From positions 43,053,601 to 43,117,600 of the forward strand of contig NC_092356.1 of NCBI RefSeq assembly GCF_963676685.1: a stretch of 64,000 nucleotides of DNA, given 5' to 3'. Shown here one piece after another: positions 1 to 11,677 of the stretch. The notes beneath the pieces are model-generated. The model was not told the DNA's origin. It saw nothing but the letters and a program-made list of their open reading frames with translations, and made no database searches. The DNA comes from Mytilus edulis (Eukaryota > Mollusca > Bivalvia > Mytilida > Mytilidae). The number at the start of each line of letters is the position of its first letter. The stretch's first letter is position 1. A program made the position numbers and the translations under genes.

Positions 1-3000
1 CTCCATGCTCTTGCATGTGGACTGAAAGCATTCTGTACATGGGTTGGCTGTGAAGGAATAGAGGTGTGCAGAATGAGTTGTGGTGGTCATGGTTACTCAC
101 ATGCTAGTGGTATTCCTAAGATTTATGCTAATATTGTTGGAGCTTGTACGTATGAAGGAGAAAATACAGTAATGATGCTTCAGACTGCCAGGTAGGTTAG
201 CATTTAAACCAAAGTAATTACCTTTGATTGACACTTGTCAATTTTCAATGACTTATGGTTCTGCTGCAACATGAATACTAATTAACAATTGAAATATTTA
301 TGTGTTAATGAGTATAAAAATCATTTAGGAAAGGCTTGTTTTATTTATCCTTGTTGTCTTATTTGAATTTTATATAGAATTATCAAAAAAAATTAATGTA
401 TAAATAAATATGAATTAATTATATTTTGAATAGATATCTATCAAAGAGCTACTTCAGAGGCCAGAGAGGGGAATCTTTACCAGAACTTATACAATATCTG
501 ACTATAGATCTAAATGTCAAATCAACACTTGGTGAAGACTGTTCATTTGAAAGTTTAGTAGCAGCTTATTCCCACAGAGCAGCAAGGTAACACTTCTTTT
601 GAGATTTTAAGGTGGTACCAAATACCTAGTCTAAAATAAATTTGGCTCGTTTAATTTTCATAAAATTTTGAACAATCTAAACAATATTTACTCTGACCCT
701 TTGACAATAATAAAAAATAAAAATTTAAAACTTGAAATACACACATTTTCAAAAGGGTTCATTGGAAATATAGCAGTTTGACAAACACTTAATTTGATTG
801 TTGAGAATCTTAATATATCTTTAACAACATAACATGATTAATATGTTCAGCTTAATTTTACAGAGTTATCTCCCTGCAGTGTTAGGTACCACCTTAATTT
901 GGAATTTGTCTTTTTTTTTGTTCTGGTTTACTTCAAATATAAAATTTACACTAAGGAATGTATTCACTATTTTATCTTAGTTGCAAAGGCCTCTTTTCAA
1001 AAGAGTGTCTACTGGTAAAAGTTTAATATCCTTCAGGGCTGTACAATTCAAACATGCACAATACCCAGGGAAGGCACTTCGAAAGTAAATTACTTGCACA
1101 TAAAGGCAACTATGGGTCCCTGCATACATTTTAATCATGTGCAGTATATTTCCCTAGGTCCCATAAATGTTTCAATAGAACAGCCCTCAGCCCCTTATGT
1201 GTTATTTAGTGCTAATGGGAAAGTATATCTGATGATATAAGTGATATGCATCAAATAAATAAGAACTTTGCCAACCCCTTCTAAAATTTTTTCACTTCAT
1301 AGTTAACATTAAAATATACTGGTAAATGAAATTTGATCCGAGTTTACTACATTCTTTCTTTTCGTTTAGTATTAAGTTATTTGATAGATTTTTTTGGTTT
1401 TTAGCCAGTACAGAAAAAGATGTTTGAAGAGCTATTGGATGAGGTCTATGAATCTATGAATCTATTAATTCTGCTAATTTATTTCAAAAGAGGGGAAGTG
1501 GATAACAAACTATATGTCAATCAAATTTTTAAGATACACTATTGTGGCTGGCAGCTTCAATAATCTGAAATAATGCTCCTTATATAATGAATTGGTTTTT
1601 TTGTTTTTCTGATTGATGAAATCTTAAATTTCAGGATGGTGGCAACAGCCTGTAAATTGCAAAATGCAAACAAACAGAAAGGGATGCCTAGTCATGATGC
1701 GTGGAATAAATCTACTGTGCCATTTATTGCTGCTACCAAGGTAAATATCCAGTATCGTGCTTTATTTATGTACATTTTATGCTGAAAAAGCAAGATTGAT
1801 TAATGCTATATATTTCACTACTAAAACAAAAAATAATGAAAAAAAAATAAGTATTGATTTCATAATTGGATTTCATCTGTCCAATATTTTCATTAAAAAG
1901 ACTCATAATTCCAAACTAAAATAATCTGCTATAGATGATAGTAATGTTTTTAAATTTATCTTTACATGATTTCTTTTTAGAAATATAACATCAACTAAAA
2001 TTTTGTTCTAAATAAAGAAAATAAATGTTTTTGTGTATTAATTTTAGTCCAAAATAAAATATTTTTTGTCACAGACAATAAATGATTGTTTTGCATTTTA
2101 AAAAAGACCTTGATTACTCCATGACCATTAGCACAATATGAGTTCAGATAGTGAAAAAAAAATAATATTGTCTTTATAGATGAATTGAGATAGGTACTCT
2201 ATGCATTGACATTTGTCCTTGTCAGATAGAATTGAAATGAGGAATGTGTCAAAGGAACAATAACATGACCAAAAAACAGAACCAGATAAAGGCCATTTAT
2301 GCGTCTTCAAATCAGAAAGAAAATCAGCACCTGTAGGCGGGACACTTTAGTACAACTAGCAAGAAACTTTAAAAAAAAAAAAACACAACTAATTCAGTAT
2401 ATCACCAAAATTTGTTTGAATAATTTTGAAGCAATTTAATACATATTTGTTTTAATTTTCAGGCTCACTGCCATCTGTTTATAGTAAGGAATTTTGTGAA
2501 CATTTTATCCCAGAGGAAGGTAGATCCTGCCACACACAACGTTTTGTCACAACTGTGTAGACTGTATGCTGTGTATGGTATTGTGGAAAATATGGGAGAA
2601 TTTATGCAGGTAAATTGTTTTTGATGCAAATCACCAAATGTTTACAACTATGCATATTTTCTGTGCTTAAAATTTTGAATAATCTGACAATGAAATAGAT
2701 TTATTCCAAATTTTTTACTTTACAGCTTCATAATCAGTTGTCAATCAACATTTTATTTGTTGTCCTTTGTGAAAAATTAATTTACTAAAGAAAAAGTTAT
2801 TTACAGATATTTCCCTTTCAAATTTAAGATATGAGGGGGAGGACAGGGGGGTACCCTTCTCCCTTCTCCCACCCCTCTTCTCCTTTCTCCTACCCCCGTT
2901 CTCCTTTCTCCCATTAGAAGAAAACATCTCCTTTTGAGATATTTTTTCTTGAAATATTAGAAATTTTTTTAAAAGGAGAGATATTTTATTTTTTCTCCTT

Positions 3001-4377
3001 TCTCCCAGCCTTCCTCTCCTTTCTCCTACCCCCTTTCTCCTTTCTCCCACCCCCTTTCTCCTTTCTCCTACCCCCTTTCTCCCTGTCTCCCTGTCTCCCT
3101 TACCCCTGTCCTCCCCCTCAGATATGAATAAAATGGCATGCATTGAAAAGCAGCAACCCCACATGACAATACCAAAAAACCCTACGACATCTATTGTTGC
3201 TGTTATCAATGATCGAGTTAAAATGTTAAGCTTCAAAGAATAAACATAAAATCTGCAAAAACAATTCACTTTTTCCTTTTCAGGATGGTTACTTTAATCA
3301 AGATCAAGTTAGCATCTTAAACAGGAAGGTGCTGGCCCTGTTAGAGGATATAAGACCAAATGCTGTGGCCCTGGTAGATGCATTTGATTATCCAGACCAT
3401 TTGCTACAAAGCTGCTTGGGTAGATATGACGGTCAGGTGTATGAGGCTCTGTATGAGTATTCCAAATCATCTCCTCTGAACAATACTGATGTAAGATTTT
3501 ATCAAAAAATAAAAAAAATATTTACTTTCTCAAATATTTAGAACTTCTGCTAAGCTTAATTAAAAGCCATAAATACATTTAAGAATTTCTTACCAACTCA
3601 CGATTGATAATTTAGCAGCTTCAAACTAATAGTTTCCATTAATATTATGAATAATTGGTAAACAAACAGCCATGACATGACACACAGGTAAATAAAAACA
3701 TCATAAACATGTTACAATCCTCAAAATATACAAATAGAAGATTAATGTGACACACATTACAGCAAAATTACAAGCATCTTGAAAAAACTCAAATTATACA
3801 ATGCAAGTATCACAGCTATACACAGAATATCTTCATTCTGTAATAATCTCAAATTATTGTAACAAGCTATATACACTTAAACATTTTTTTGTATATATTA
3901 TCAGTGCTTGCATTTTTTTTTTAAATTCATCATACATACCAGGTATAAAATTTTGATGTCAGACATCTGTTAAGTAAACAAAAGATCCATCTAAGATGTT
4001 TAAAAAGAAATAAAGTTGAAACGCATTGAGGACCCAAAATTTGGAAAGTTTTTTCCAAGTGCAGCTAAGGTCATCTAATATATTTTTGCATTAAAAATCC
4101 TAAGTGTAAAAAAAAAAGTTTTAAAAACAGTTTATTATTTTAATTGAAAATGGAAAACGGAAAACGGAAATGGGGAATATGTCACAGAAACAACAATCGA
4201 CCAAAGAGCAAATAACAGAGATGACCAGCAATGGGTCTTCAACGCAGCGAGAAAATCTGTAGTTTTTGGTTTATATATTCTATTTTGTTTTTGTAGATCC
4301 ATAGTTCCTACTATAATTACATCCGACCTATGATGCAGAAGAGGTCAAATTCTAAGGACATCAGTGCAAAATTGTAA
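1..4377 (+). CDS. ACOX1: Peroxisomal acyl-CoA oxidase, C-terminal six exons (5' part outside window)
   Basis: Catalyses the first step of peroxisomal fatty-acid beta-oxidation (acyl-CoA to trans-2-enoyl-CoA, FAD-dependent, releasing H2O2). The exons I can read are 1-191, 434-586, 1635-1740, 2463-2609, 3284-3490 and 4297-4377, all with GT/AG borders and a continuous frame. The first exon carries [12 protein letters not shown] and [16 protein letters not shown]; the Glu of the EGEN motif corresponds to the catalytic base of the family. Later exons match the C-terminal acyl-CoA oxidase domain ([31 protein letters not shown]). The last exon ends in DISAKL then TAA; AKL is a type 1 peroxisomal targeting signal in place of the common SKL. 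The N-terminal and FAD-binding portions lie upstream of the window. ACOX1 rather than ACOX2/3 is inferred from overall resemblance; the family call is firm. Confidence 0.95.
608..897. mobile_element. MITE-like element in ACOX intron, TTAA-bounded
   Basis: The ends are perfect inverted repeats: TTAAGGTGGTACC at 608-620 and GGTACCACCTTAA at 885-897. If TTAA is the target duplication, this points to a piggyBac-type non-autonomous element of about 290 bp. A diverged relative is at 15293-15580, sharing the block ATTTGGCTCGTTTAATTTTC and the block ATATAGCAGTTTGACAAACA. Confidence 0.7.
2232..2340 (+). repeat. Interspersed repeat, family B, copy 1
   Basis: Shares with 4149-4256 the order GGAATRTGTCA, an AGAAACAACAA-like run, a GACCA box and a TCTTCAA box followed by a GAGAAAATC-like end. 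Both copies lie in ACOX introns on the same strand. The family resembles an abundant bivalve repeat I recognise but cannot name. Confidence 0.5.
2828..3126. mobile_element. Inverted-repeat element with long polypyrimidine core in ACOX intron
   Basis: The left arm (2828-2853) contains GAGGGGGAGGACAGGGG and the right arm (3101-3126) is its reverse complement, with short shared AT flanks. Between them is a C/T-rich core of tandem CCCTTTCTCC and TACCCCCTTTCTCC units, interrupted by an AT-rich centre at about 2915-2995. The minus-strand ORF of 174 aa over this stretch is a translation of the repeat (Arg/Lys/Gly/Glu-rich), not a gene. Confidence 0.6.
4149..4256 (+). repeat. Interspersed repeat, family B, copy 2
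   Basis: Contains GGGGAATATGTCACAGAAAC and GGTCTTCAACGCAGCGAGAA, the better preserved of the two copies. It lies in the last ACOX intron, ending about 40 nt before the final exon. Confidence 0.55.
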
Positions 4378-5529
4378 TGAGATGACAAATAGAACATAAC
4401 AATCAGGAGATTTAGTTACAAGTTTTATTTAAGTGTCAAATATGAAAACATGGCCAGTAATTTATTATTTTAGAAATCTGATGAACAAGCTAGGTTAAAT
4501 ACATCATAAATACAAGTGTACCGGTAGATTTAAAAAAAATGAAGACATAATATTGTTCAAATTTAGTAAAACAATAATCTGCATTGATTGTAATTCAATA
4601 TTTTGGGTATTGAGAGATCAGATTTGATAAACCTTAGTGAATGATTTTTATCTTCCTATCCAAAGCTATGGACATGGACATTTTGAACAATGTTTTTGAA
4701 ATGAAATATGAGATTTTGAATTCAATTGAATTCAATGTTTTGTTATGCAAGGTGATCACTGAAATGCAATGTTTTATATATTCTGCATTAAAATAGAGAT
4801 GACCAAATTCTACTTTAAGCTTGGCCTACAAACTTGATTTACTGTTGCAAATATCAGTCTACACTAGACAACACTTTATGAATATGAAATGTGATAAAAA
4901 TCATATTCTTAAAAAAACTGTTGGTTCATTGCAATTTTTGAGATAGTAGTTTTCAGTTGAATAAGAAAATAAATGTTCTACTTAATACAAATTGCAGCTA
5001 TTTTTTTAGCAAATGATGAAAGCAAGATATCCATGTACCCTATGAAAAGTTATTAAACATTCAATTGTTGTATAGATTTTAACTTTCAAATGACAGATAG
5101 TATAAGTTATGATTAATTAAAATAAAAAGAAATTTTGAGTTTTAACCTAAGTGTGAGATATAACCTTCCTTGTCAAGAACTGGTCTCCAATGAAATAATA
5201 TCAAATTTGAAAAAAGTAAAAATATTTTGAGGTTCTCACTTTTATCTATAGAGAGTTGACACACATTAATGTGTGTGATAATAGTAGTGCCATAGAGACC
5301 TTTTAAGTTGTGATGATTTTAGTATTGGTAATGCATTTCTATCAATATCAGATATACAAAACTTTGCTTATTATTAAATCTTTGTATTTATTACTTTTAA
5401 TGTATACTTATTACTTTTGAAAACTGTCTATATATTTATTTATTGCTTAAAATAATATGATTAAATAAAAATGTTATTGAATAACACTTGTGATACTTTT
5501 TTATTGCAAGTATTTTTATTTTCTGTATC
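4378..5529 (+). other. 3' UTR and flank of the acyl-CoA oxidase gene
   Basis: AT-rich sequence without an ORF follows the stop codon. A candidate polyadenylation signal AATAAA is at 5464-5469, which would give a 3' UTR of roughly 1.1 kb. No other gene is visible. A short palindrome made of ACACACATT and its complement lies around 5251-5268. Confidence 0.4.
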
Positions 5530-6017
5530 TATACTGAGTGCCTATAAAAAACGCAACACAATAAATTCCAAGCTCTAATTAGTCCCTTTTGAATGTACAT
5601 GAAAACAGGATCGTTCAATGCATTCCTTAAATATTTTGGTACATTAGTTACTTTTGATAGTTTTGTCTTGCTTCAACTTTTTCTGGTGCTTTGTCCTTTA
5701 AGGGACCAAATCAAAACTCACAAATTTTTATCTAAAGGCAATGAGAGTTGACAAAAAGTAAAGGAAAATTACTAATCTGCATTTTTTATAACTTTTGCTA
5801 CAGGGGTTATTTTGTGGAAATTTGTCCCAATAGTGTGAAATTCATTTTTTTAAATATTTAATTTTTAAAAACACTGGAAATGTTCTTTTACCACATTATA
5901 AGAAGTTTTCAAACTAAAAAAAAAGTATTGATGGATTTCAAAGAAATCTATCGATTTATATTTTCATTGAATTGAAAATAAATGTATGGATTGCTTTGTC
6001 TATTGGCACTCAGTATA
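5530..6017. mobile_element. TIR element (about 490 bp), non-autonomous
   Basis: The left end TATACTGAGTGCCTATAAAA and the reverse complement of the right end (TATACTGAGTGCCAATAGAC) match over about 17 nt. The interior has no ORF. This looks like a non-autonomous DNA transposon; I do not assign a superfamily. Confidence 0.55.
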
Positions 6018-6257
6018 AAATAATATAATTTTATTCTTGAAATATTTTATATAAATTTGTTTTGATTATGTTTTTTCATGAAGTAAAAACTGATTTTATG
6101 CACCTGTAATGAGATTTATGCTTTGTTAGTTTATAAATTCAAAAAAAATGAGACCATGGTATAAATATAAATAATATTTTATCAATAGTATATATTGTAA
6201 TTAATAAGAGATGATATTCCCTTGTTTTTCCTAGTTAAGACATGAAACAATTGCACA

Positions 6258-6402
6258 TTAACGGATCCAGAGTGGGGTTCTGGGGTGGAATCCCCACTTT
6301 TTTGGATGAACAATGCATTTGAATGGGGACATATAGGTGGAACCCCTCCCCTATATCCTGGGTTGAGAACCCCCCTTTTTAAAATGGCTGGATCCGCCCC
6401 TG
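6258..6402 (-). mobile_element. Short MITE with GGATCC-containing ends
   Basis: Inverted termini: ACGGATCCAG at 6261-6270 and CTGGATCCGCCCCTG at 6388-6402. Read on the minus strand it starts CAGGGGCGGATCCAGCC, which I recognise as a widely distributed invertebrate MITE terminus. The interior is rich in G and C runs. The 89-aa minus-strand ORF over it is spurious. Confidence 0.6.
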
Positions 6403-7391
6403 ATTGTGTATTGTTTAAAAGTAAATATGAGAGGTTGATATAAATGTGCAAGGCAAATTCAGATTCTTAATCCAACATGATTTACCAACTTTATTATTTT
6501 CAAATTTCTATATTATAAAGAACCATGAAAGGAATTTTTATTTAGAAAAAGGAGAGTACGAAAACTTTTTATTTAATCCTACTGACAATATACTAAAAGA
6601 TAAAGCATTTAAGACCTAAAGAAAAGAACAAGCTTATTCTTATAAATTATAGATGTATTTTTACCTCGAAGTTCTTTCTATCTGAGTGGTCCCAATATTG
6701 TAACTTTATGACTCAACATTTTACTCTATGTAAGTGTACAGGTCCAAAGATAATGGCATAATCTGATTCTTTAATTTTCATAATGTTTATTGAATATTTC
6801 TGTACACATTTCACAATTTTTACATACAGAAAGAAGTATTCAATGGCAAGAAATATACTTTTTTAAAGAATTTATATCATTACCGGTATATTAATTATTT
6901 TTTTTATTTTTTTTATTGCTGTTGATATTTACAGATGTTTAAATATTATGAAATAATTATACTTTAAATTATTAAGAAGTCTAGTGTTTTTGTTTATAAC
7001 TTTTTTTACATTCAGCCATGTTGTGGGACCATTGATAATGATCATTGTGGTCATTTGTTCTCATGTTGGGGTGCTAAATGTTTATAGTGGTCATTTTGTG
7101 CATTTATTAATTTGTGTCTCTGAGTGTCAGTATGCCTTTATCAATTTGTATTTTCAATACGTACATGTAGCAAAATAGACTTTTAAGTTGTACTGTTACT
7201 CCACTGTCCAAGATTAGGGGAGGGTTAGGTGCCTTCAAACTAGTTTAACCCAACCACATTCTGTGTCCCTGTCCCAAGTCAGGGCTGATATTCATATAAC
7301 TACTTGAGTTAAGATTTTTCTGAGCAGCCAGATTTTTTTCTACGTGTCCTACAATAAATAAGTACAATGATTGGATATCTTAACTTATAAA
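6403..7391. other. No gene seen
   Basis: AT-rich sequence with several T-runs (for example 6896-6920) and no ORF with protein-like composition. Confidence 0.4.
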
Positions 7392-7447
7392 AAAGAAGAT
7401 TTGGTATGATTGCCAATGAGACAACTCTCCACAAAAAAATAGGTGGT
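7392..7447 (+). repeat. Interspersed repeat, family A, short copy
   Basis: Contains AAGAAGATTTGGTATGATTG followed by CCAATGAGACAACTCTCCAC. This family (consensus GATGTGGTATGATTGCCAAT) recurs at 7672-7732 (minus), 8935-8995, 13575-13690, 21855-22185, 30236-30360 and 53697-53950. Confidence 0.6.
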
Positions 7448-7671
7448 TTTATGCAAATCAACCCAGGAGCCTGTAATAAATTGGTTGTTTTTTTGTTTCT
7501 GTATATCATATTTGATTTTCGTTCATTATTTTGTACATAAATCAGGCTGTGAGTTTTCTTGTTTGAATTGTTTTACATTTGTCAGTTTGATACCATTTAT
7601 TACTAACTATGCAGTATGAGTTTTGCTCATTGTTGAAGGCTTTACAGTAACTTAAAATTGTAAAAATTGTT

Positions 7672-7732
7672 ATTAGGTCTCTAGTGGAGAGTTATTTTAT
7701 TGAATTGGCAATCATACAACATCTTCTTATTT
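7672..7732 (-). repeat. Interspersed repeat, family A, minus-strand copy
   Basis: The reverse complement contains AAGAAGATGTTGTATGATTG and CCAATTCAATAAAATAACTC. Together with the copy at 7392 it forms an inverted pair about 280 nt apart. Confidence 0.5.
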
Positions 7733-8093
7733 TTATAGTCCCTCTGTCTCTTAAACGATGTTTTGTCACATTTTTAAGTCACTGCAAATCAGCTTTCTGA
7801 GAGGTTTAAATTGTTTCTAATATTTGAGATTCTTTCTATCTGGTCAAATTGCTAAAACTTTACATAGATATAATTTGATAACACTAGTAAGTTAAAAAAA
7901 AAAAGACATTATAAACTATGAATTAATGACCCCTTTACTAAGCTTTAATCATGTTAAAACATTCAATTTGATCCAAATTTTCTGAATTTATTACGTAACC
8001 ATAGATAATTTTAGCCCTAACCACTCATCAAGAATATTTTTGTTTATAGGGATTCAATTATGAACCTTAAACTTTTAATGCCCTACCTACAAT

Positions 8094-8520
8094 AGTAAGA
8101 AGGTCATTATGTTTTCTGATCTGTGCATCCGTCTGTCCATTCATTCGTCCGTCGTGCCGTCTGTCCCGCTTCAAGTTAAAGTTTTTGATCAAAGTATGTT
8201 TTGATGAAGCCAATCAACTTGAAACTAAGTACACATGTTTCCTATGCTATGATCCTTCTAATTTTAAAGCCAAATTAGACTTTTGACCCCAATTTCATAG
8301 AAGATGAAAGTGTGATTGTCAGGTTAAATTTTTTGGACAAGGTAGTGTTTGATGAAGTTGTGAAGTCAAATCAACTAGAAACTTAGTACACATGTTTCCT
8401 ATGGTAAGATCTTTCTAATTTTAATGCCAATTTAGATTTTTTACCCAATTTCACGGTCCATGGAACATGGAAAATGATAGTGCAAGTGGGACATCCGTGT
8501 ACTATAGACACATTCTTGTT
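8094..8520 (+). repeat. Core-monomer repeat family with CCGT-type tract
   Basis: Starts near a GTCATTATGTTTTCTGATCT block and a run of CCGTCTGTCC-like tetranucleotides (8128-8170). Two diverged monomers follow, each containing TCAACTTGAAACT/TCAACTAGAAACT and ACACATGTTTCCTATG, about 155-170 nt apart. A related copy lies at 51400-51655. Confidence 0.6.
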
Positions 8521-8934
8521 TATACCAGAACTGTTTTGTTAGTCGATACAGGGCAAGGCATTCGTGAAGCTTTTATGTAAAAAAATGCACAAATCATCAA
8601 GGTCTGACAATATGACCAGCATGACTTTGTGTATATGATAAACTCGTATGAAGAGATTTGTTTAACTTAGCTTAAGGTTTTTGAAATAGATCTGTATGAA
8701 AACCAAAGTTTGGCCTTTATAATATTGCATGATAAAATTGAAATTCAAGGCCATATCTTGCAAACATTGAAGCTTACTCTTTGGGAGAAATCTTCCTGTA
8801 AGCATGCTATACTGTGTGATATTTTGCATTAAACTTCATGTGAGCATTTTGAGAATGCTTTACTGAGATGCAATTTCAAACTAATACTAATTTATTTTAC
8901 TCATAATGGTCATGCTGGAAACTTTCTTCATAAA

Positions 8935-8995
8935 GAAATGAGGAGATATGGTATAATATCAATGAGACATCTATTAAACAGAGATCAAAGGACAA
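8935..8995 (+). repeat. Interspersed repeat, family A, diverged copy
   Basis: Carries GAGATATGGTATAATATCAA followed by TGAGACATCTATTAAACAGA, a weaker match to the family A head. Confidence 0.4.
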
Positions 8996-9239
8996 GACGA
9001 AGCATTTTTTCCCCTGTAACTATATATGAATCAGATCTTCCTCAAATTTAGTGAAAGATTCATGTTAGTATGTCTTACTTTGTGATTTGTTTTTACAACT
9101 TCCTGTTAACTGAATACTTATGACAATTATTATAAGTGTGCAATTTATCATACATGTAGCTGACAGTTCAACTTTAGTCAGTGTAGGCAGCCAAGATGAC
9201 TCTTTTATCATTTTCAAGATATAACTTACTCTTTGGTAA

Positions 9240-10030
9240 TTGTGGTCTTCCTCACACCGAAATACTGACCTATATATTTAACTGACCGGCGGCATCAACA
9301 ATGTGTTAGTTTATAATTATTTTTTTTAGTTCAGTTTATTACGAACTACTAGTGGTAGGTCAATGCTATTTGGTATGCAGTTGAATAATTACATACAAGT
9401 ATTGGCACATCTCTTTTCTGAGGAGATTGTTTCGCCTCAGTATTGGCACATCTCTTTTCTGAGGAGATTGTTTCGCCCTGTACCTTCTGTCATGGTACAT
9501 TTACCTTTGAATATCAGTCTGCCTAACTTATATGTTTTAAAGGTATTGCTAATGGTATCATTTGCATTTTTCTATAGAAAGAACAAAAACGCAAGCCATA
9601 TCTCTCTGTTAACAGTTTGTTACGAAAAAAATCTTGGACACTTTTGAAACTACATTGTGAATATATATATATATATAACTAAATGTTCTACTTAGCATTG
9701 CTTTCTCGTGAAGATCTTCAACAGATTGTTAATTTCAGTGTAGTCTAGATAGATGTTGGCATGCTCGTGTTTTTTGGTTGTTGTTTTTTTTATTTGATGT
9801 TCGCTTTTATCATTGCTCCTGTACGTAGTATTAAATAATAAAAAAAAAAAACTTAGAAATCCTGGGCGATTGTTGTTTATTTTTGTTTTGCCTTTGGTAG
9901 AAGGTTGAAGAACTGGATGCTTAACAAATATGTGCTGATACCACATGTTACGAAGCTACCGTCTGTCCATTGTCCTTGACCTTATTTGCATGGTTCAGTG
10001 ATGCTTAAACTTTTGTACAAAAACTAAATT
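9240..10030 (+). repeat. Degraded core-monomer repeats with a 41-bp tandem duplication
   Basis: AGTATTGGCACATCTCTTTT through TGTTTCGCC occurs twice (9398-9436 and 9439-9477). Near 9900-9990 the sequence (ACTGGATGCTTAACAAATATG, then CCATTGTCCTTGACC and CATGGTTCAGTG) resembles the 48.4-49.4 kb family. A TA microsatellite lies at 9659-9677. No ORF here is convincing. Confidence 0.45.
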
Positions 10031-10296
10031 TTTGACATGTTCTTCGCAGTCTTCATGCATTTGTTTTCATGCTTCTGTAGTTTTCTATAATTGACATTTC
10101 GACATTCACATTTAGATATGGCAGCCTTTAGATATTGTTTGAGTTTAAGCTTATATTAATTTGCAGTTATCAATAAAACTAAATAGCAAAAAAGAAATTC
10201 TAGGACAATTTCAACAAATAGTATCGAGGACTTCAAGAAGCCAAATGTGAAACAACAACGTATTTAAATTTTCATAACGAATTCTCTTCACTAAGG

Positions 10297-10490
10297 CAGC
10301 AACCATTTGATTTTCTGGGGGGGGGGGGGGGGGGCTATGGTTTTTTTTGGAAAAAAAAGTTTGTTTCAAGTTTTTAGAGAAAAAATAATTTGTATTTTGC
10401 CGCAGGCGAAAAAAAAAATTTGTCCAGAAAAAAAAAACCATAGCCCCCCACCCCCCCCCCCCCCCCCCCGAAAATCAAATGGTTGCTGCC
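10297..10490. mobile_element. Fold-back MITE with poly-G and poly-C arms
   Basis: GGCAGCAACCATTTGATTTTC at the left is exactly reverse-complemented at the right (10470-10490). Just inside lie a run of about 17 G on the left and a run of more than 25 C (one A interruption) on the right, then CTATGGTTTTTT and its complement. The whole 194-bp unit can fold into one hairpin. A partial copy is at 13788-14030. The small ORFs on both strands are artefacts of the homopolymers. Confidence 0.75.
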
Positions 10491-10854
10491 AAACAAGAGC
10501 ATAAACACAAATTTTGAAACTGAACTGTCTTGACTTACGTCTTCTAGAGAACGGAGGCACTGATCCCACTATATGTCTGAAGTGCAATTTTGAAGAGAAC
10601 AGAAAAATTTAATTCTAAATAGTTGCTGGAAGCAGACTAAAAATCCCTATAGATCTGTATTACCGATTACCATTAAGTCAACAGTTTGACGGTCGTGTAT
10701 AACAAATTTTGTCTGTTTTTTGCTTAAGACAGTGCAATTTACATCAATTTAGTGTATAACATGTTTTGATCTGCGTGACCTATTGCATCTGCCGTACTGG
10801 AAAATAAATTTTGCCTTTTGCTTATTCCGTCAATAGGGGTTCAAAGAAGGTATC

Positions 10855-10855
10855 C

Positions 10856-10895
<40 letters not shown>
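10855..10895. repeat. Poly-C homopolymer tract
   Basis: An almost uninterrupted run of about 38 C residues. It is not flanked by the inverted repeats of the neighbouring poly-G/poly-C element. Confidence 0.9.
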
Positions 10896-11426
10896 ACTGT
10901 TCTCTGTTTTCTTGAATAAATCAAGATTTATAGTCAGAATATTACGATTACTTTTCTAGTTCATTTGTAGGTTGTGTTTATATGCTTGACAATATTACTC
11001 ACCTTAAGGTCGATAAAATTGTATAAATATTTAAAATTTATAAGTTACTTGAAAACATCATATATATAATACAAATATTGAATTATATGTCTTTGTAGGG
11101 AGATGTGGACTGATTACTAAACATTATACAACTATCCACCAGAGACGAATTTATGTCAATAAGCCAATATATGTCGCCGCACGGGCTTTAATATTTACCA
11201 AAACCATACTGTATAATAGTGTTATCTAGTTCATAAATGATTAAAAATTGTTAGCGCTTCGTATAAATTATATTACCAATGTCCTTCAGCTTATATTTGT
11301 TATTCTTCAAACAGTAATGTCATTCACGTACGAATGAATGTAAAGGAAAGCAAATATTTGTCACAGGACCTAGTGTATATACAATAATACAGCATTGGCC
11401 TTGATCATGTTGATGTTAAAATATGT

Positions 11427-11677
11427 TTACAGCCGATTTCATTGAGTTTGTAGGCAAAGGTAACTTATATGGTTAGCTTGCTTGCTAGCTGAACCGTGAA
11501 GTCATTATTAGGTAAGGTATACTACCCGCCTTTCGAAGTAGCCTAGAGTCTTACAGACTAGTCTACTCTTGAAGGAGGGAAGTTTCCCTGACCGAATAAT
11601 GACTTCACGGTTCAGCTAGCACGCAAGCTAACCAACGAAATTACCTTTGCCTACCCACTCAGTTAAATCGGCTGTAA
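11427..11677. mobile_element. Long fold-back element (arms about 80 nt)
   Basis: The left arm runs TTACAGCCGATTT ... GGCAAAGGTAA ... GGTTAGCTTGC ... GCTAGCTGAACCGTGAAGTC to 11510; the right arm (11597-11677) is its near-perfect reverse complement. The loop of about 85 nt contains CTTACAGACTAGTCTACTC. There is no ORF, and I see no clear target duplication. Confidence 0.8.

Noticed and set aside
2745..3269. 174-aa minus-strand ORF rich in Gly-Glu-Arg-Arg-Lys
   Set aside because: It is a translation of the C/T-rich tandem repeat within an ACOX intron; no start context, homology or splice logic.
10211..10587. Overlapping ORFs on both strands with Gly or Pro runs
   Set aside because: Artefacts of the poly-G/poly-C fold-back element.
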